Assembly: GCA_002411105.1 (NCBI GenBank)
Contig: DHQX01000005.1
Span: 42,408 to 87,390, forward strand
Reading direction: 5' to 3'
From: Christensenella sp. UBA5327
GTDB taxonomy: Bacteria; Bacillota; Clostridia; Christensenellales; Aristaeellaceae
DNA length: 44,983 nt
A program made the translations under genes and the position numbers. Below are positions 42,754 to 44,983 of this stretch, one piece after another (the first letter of the stretch is position 1; every line of letters starts with the position of its first letter). A model generated the notes under the pieces. The model worked only from the letters and a program-made list of their open reading frames with translations, did no database searches and was not told the origin of the DNA.

Positions 42754-42774
42754 CCGCTTTTCAGGAGGTGCCCC

Positions 42775-44382
42775 GTGCCCATCCGGGTGAATGAACTGAA
42801 GATAAGGCCCTGTGAGAGCGCCGACGCGACCGCCCTGAAGGCGGCCCAGGCGCGTTTAAAGGCCCGGGACGCGGACATCTTAAGCCACCGCATTGTAAAA
42901 AAAAGCGTAGACGCCCGGGACAAGGGCGATATCCGCCTGATATACAGCATGGATGTGACCCTGGCCCACGATGAAGCCGCCTGGCTGGCCCATTTGCCCC
43001 GGGGCGCCGGGCAGCTTGTGCCTTCCCCCGCCCCGGTTGTGTGGCAAAAGGCGCAGGCTGCGTTTCGCCCGGTGGTGGCGGGGCTGGGCCCCTGCGGGCT
43101 ATTTGCGGCGCTGGCCCTGGCCAAGGCGGGGCTTTGTCCCCTGGTTTTGGAACGGGGGGAGGCGGTGATCCAGCGCAAGGTGACCACCGCCCGCCTGATG
43201 AAAACGGGCACCCTAAACCCCGAGAGTAACCTGCTCTTTGGCGAGGGCGGGGCCGGGGCTTTTTCCGATGGCAAGCTCACCACCGGCATCAAGGATCCCC
43301 TCTGCCGCCAGGTGCTGGAAACCCTGGTTTATCACGGCGCGCCAGAGGAAATCCTCTACCTTGCCCGCCCCCACGTGGGCACCGACCGCCTGCCCCAGGT
43401 GGTGGCCAGCATCCGCCGGGATATTGAGGCCCTGGGCGGCCAGGTGCTGTTTGGGGCCAGGCTGACCGAGGCTGTGCACGACAAGGGCCGTCTGATTGGC
43501 ATCAGGTATGTGCAAAACGGCGAAATCAAGGAAGCGCCCTGCAATGCCCTGCTCTTGGCCCTGGGCCACTCCGCCCGGGACACCATCGCAGACCTGCACC
43601 GCGCCGGGCTCGCCCTCTACCCCAAGCCCTTTTCCTTAGGGCTGCGCATTGAACACCCCCAGGCGTTGATTGACCGGGCGCAGCATGGCCTGGCAGCAGC
43701 GCTATTGCCCCCGGCCGAATACCACCTGGCCATGAGGGCCCGGGATGGCCGGGGCGCCTACACCTTTTGCATGTGCCCGGGCGGGCAGGTGGTGCCCGCC
43801 TCCAGCGAGCCGGGCATGCTGTGCGTCAACGGCATGAGCCCCTACAAAAGGGACGGCAAAAACGCCAACGCCGCCCTCCTGGTTGAGGTGCGGCCGGAGG
43901 ACTTTATGCAAGGCGAGGATGCCTTGAGCGGCTTTCATTTCCAGCGCCGGTATGAGGGCCTGGCCTTCTCCCTGGGCGGCGGGGGTTTTAAGGCCCCGGT
44001 ACAGCTGGTGGGGGATTTTATGTCAGGCCGCACATCCACCGCCCTGGGCGAGGTGACACCCACCATTCTGCCGGGCTATGCGCTGTGTGACCTGAGCCAG
44101 GCACTGCCTGATTATGTGGCCCGGGGCATCCGGGAAGCCGTCCTGCACTTTGACCGCAGGCTCAAGGGCTTTGCCAGCCCTGATGCTGTCCTCACGGGGG
44201 TGGAGACCCGCTCCTCCTGCCCCATCCAGATGGCGCGGGATGAGCGCATGCGCGGCAGCCTCCCTGGCGTCTATCCGGCAGGCGAGGGTGCTGGCAGGGC
44301 CGGGGGCATCATGTCTGCGGCGGTGGACGGGCTGCGCTGCGCCAACATGATGATGGAAAACGCCAGGGAGGGCGATGTGTGA
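42775..44382 (+). CDS. FAD-dependent oxidoreductase (COG2509-like)
   Basis: 535 aa. Small N-terminal domain (about 1-90; RIVKKSVDARDKGDIRLIYS), then an FAD Rossmann fold with VVAGLGPCGLFAALALAKAG and a C-terminal FAD site at GVYPAGEGAGRAGGIMSAAVDG. The 'LNPESNLLFGEGGAGAFSDG' region is typical of this family of uncharacterised FAD-dependent dehydrogenases, widespread in Bacillota. Reaction unknown. Starts with GTG, supported by AGGAGG 6 nt upstream; no better ATG. Probably co-transcribed with the small exported protein before it. Confidence 0.9.
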   Translation: MPIRVNELKIRPCESADATALKAAQARLKARDADILSHRIVKKSVDARDKGDIRLIYSMDVTLAHDEAAWLAHLPRGAGQLVPSPAPVVWQKAQAAFRPVVAGLGPCGLFAALALAKAGLCPLVLERGEAVIQRKVTTARLMKTGTLNPESNLLFGEGGAGAFSDGKLTTGIKDPLCRQVLETLVYHGAPEEILYLARPHVGTDRLPQVVASIRRDIEALGGQVLFGARLTEAVHDKGRLIGIRYVQNGEIKEAPCNALLLALGHSARDTIADLHRAGLALYPKPFSLGLRIEHPQALIDRAQHGLAAALLPPAEYHLAMRARDGRGAYTFCMCPGGQVVPASSEPGMLCVNGMSPYKRDGKNANAALLVEVRPEDFMQGEDALSGFHFQRRYEGLAFSLGGGGFKAPVQLVGDFMSGRTSTALGEVTPTILPGYALCDLSQALPDYVARGIREAVLHFDRRLKGFASPDAVLTGVETRSSCPIQMARDERMRGSLPGVYPAGEGAGRAGGIMSAAVDGLRCANMMMENAREGDV

Positions 44383-44403
44383 TTGTTCTTCCCCCTGCCA
44401 GAT

Positions 44404-44412
44404 GCTATACTC
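44404..44412 (+). promoter_or_regulatory. Extended -10 promoter of the amidohydrolase gene
   Basis: TGCTATACT (TGn-TATACT); weak TTGTTC-like -35 at 44383-44388 with 18 bp spacing. Start near 44419. Confidence 0.55.
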
Positions 44413-44444
44413 TGATCAGAAGAAAATAAAAGGAGATGTGCTGA

Positions 44445-44983
44445 TGCTGTTAATCAAAGGCGGAGAGATTCACGATGGGATCAAGGAAAAAGGCTTTGTG
44501 GCCGACATCCTGGTAGAAGAGGGGAAAATCAAGCGCATTGCCAAGAGCATCAAGGCCCCCGCAGGTGCTCGGGTGGTGGATGCCAAGGGGCTTTTCATTT
44601 ACCCCGGCTTCATCGACGCCCACAGCCACCTGGGCATGGATGGCTATGGCATCGGCTATGAGGGAGCCGACTATAATGAAATCAATGACATCGTAAGCCC
44701 CCAGTTGCGGGCCATCGACGGCTTTAAACCCATGCAGCCCACACTTAAAAGCGCCGCCCTGGCGGGGGTCACCACGGTCAACACCGGGCCTGGCAGCGCC
44801 AATGTGCTGGGCGGCACCTTCATCGCCGTCAAAACCGTGGGCCACCGGGTGGATGACATGATCGTCAAGCGGGAAACCGCCATGAAGTGCGCCTTTGGCG
44901 AAAACCCCAAGCGCGTCTACCGGGACAAGACTGATTCCAGCCGTATGACCACCGCCTCAAAGCTCAGGGAGATGCTGTTTAAG
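44445..44983 (+). CDS. Amidohydrolase (imidazolonepropionase-like), 3' partial
   Basis: The first about 179 residues are visible: MLLIKGGEIHDG and DILVEEGKIKRI form the small beta-sandwich of metal-dependent hydrolases, followed by YPGFIDAHSHLGMDGYG with the H-x-H metal ligands of the amidohydrolase barrel, then LAGVTTVNTGPGSANVLGGT. This resembles the imidazolonepropionase-like/uncharacterised amidohydrolase branch rather than dihydroorotase or urease; substrate unknown. AAGGAG lies 8 nt before the ATG. The remaining barrel, including later His and Asp ligands, is beyond the window. Confidence 0.9.

Overview
The window (about 45 kb, GC-rich, roughly 60%) looks like chromosome from a high-GC member of Clostridia (Bacillota). 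Evidence: strong AGGAGG-type ribosome binding sites, TTGACA/TATAAT promoters with 16-18 bp spacing, a tryptophan T-box leader, the Firmicutes gene order yabM-mazG(yabN)-hup-rqcP, LMW-PTP-type ArsC, and BspA-like and CARDB-like surface proteins. A Christensenellales-like gut anaerobe would fit, but that is inference. No rRNA, tRNA, CRISPR array, prophage or insertion sequence was seen.

Layout. 1-3.2 kb: the two halves of a heterodimeric ABC exporter (first one cut by the window edge) and a small GlsB/YeaQ membrane protein. 3.2-8.8 kb (minus strand): iron-dependent alcohol dehydrogenase, MATE transporter, class A penicillin-binding protein. 8.9-12 kb (plus): a membrane-anchored CARDB-like surface protein, exported MsrB and a DUF4177 protein. 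12-15.6 kb: a metallophosphoesterase and an 880-residue leucine-rich-repeat surface protein. 15.6-24 kb (minus): housekeeping block in the order gyrB-gyrA-yabM-mazG-hup-rqcP. 24.2-26.3 kb: OmpR-type two-component system. 26.3-28.4 kb (minus): arsenic cassette arsR-permease-thioredoxin-arsC. 28.5-30.5 kb: exported flavin reductase of the fumarate/urocanate reductase type. 30.6-37.5 kb: a tryptophan island. 37.6-39.7 kb: fetAB-like metal exporter and a GNAT gene with an in-frame stop. 39.7-45 kb: CapA-like protein, a pRiA4b ORF-3/SEC-C protein, a small exported Cys-motif protein, an FAD oxidoreductase and the start of an amidohydrolase.

Tryptophan logic. Tryptophanase (tnaA) and an NSS-type transporter form an operon transcribed divergently from a YheO-type regulator, with repeated TGATAATAAA boxes over the promoters. 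Directly beyond lies a T-box riboswitch with specifier UGG that controls a trpXYZ-type ABC importer. The cell thus appears to have one tryptophan system for catabolism (indole, pyruvate, ammonia) and one for scavenging under starvation. The tnaA leader holds a possible TnaC-like arrest peptide, and the neighbouring flavin reductase lacks the histidine that binds fumarate in fumarate reductases, so it may reduce another enoate.

Dispersed GC-rich palindromes of one family occur at least three times (about 15.95, 19.4 and 37.5 kb), always intergenic and close to the next start codon.
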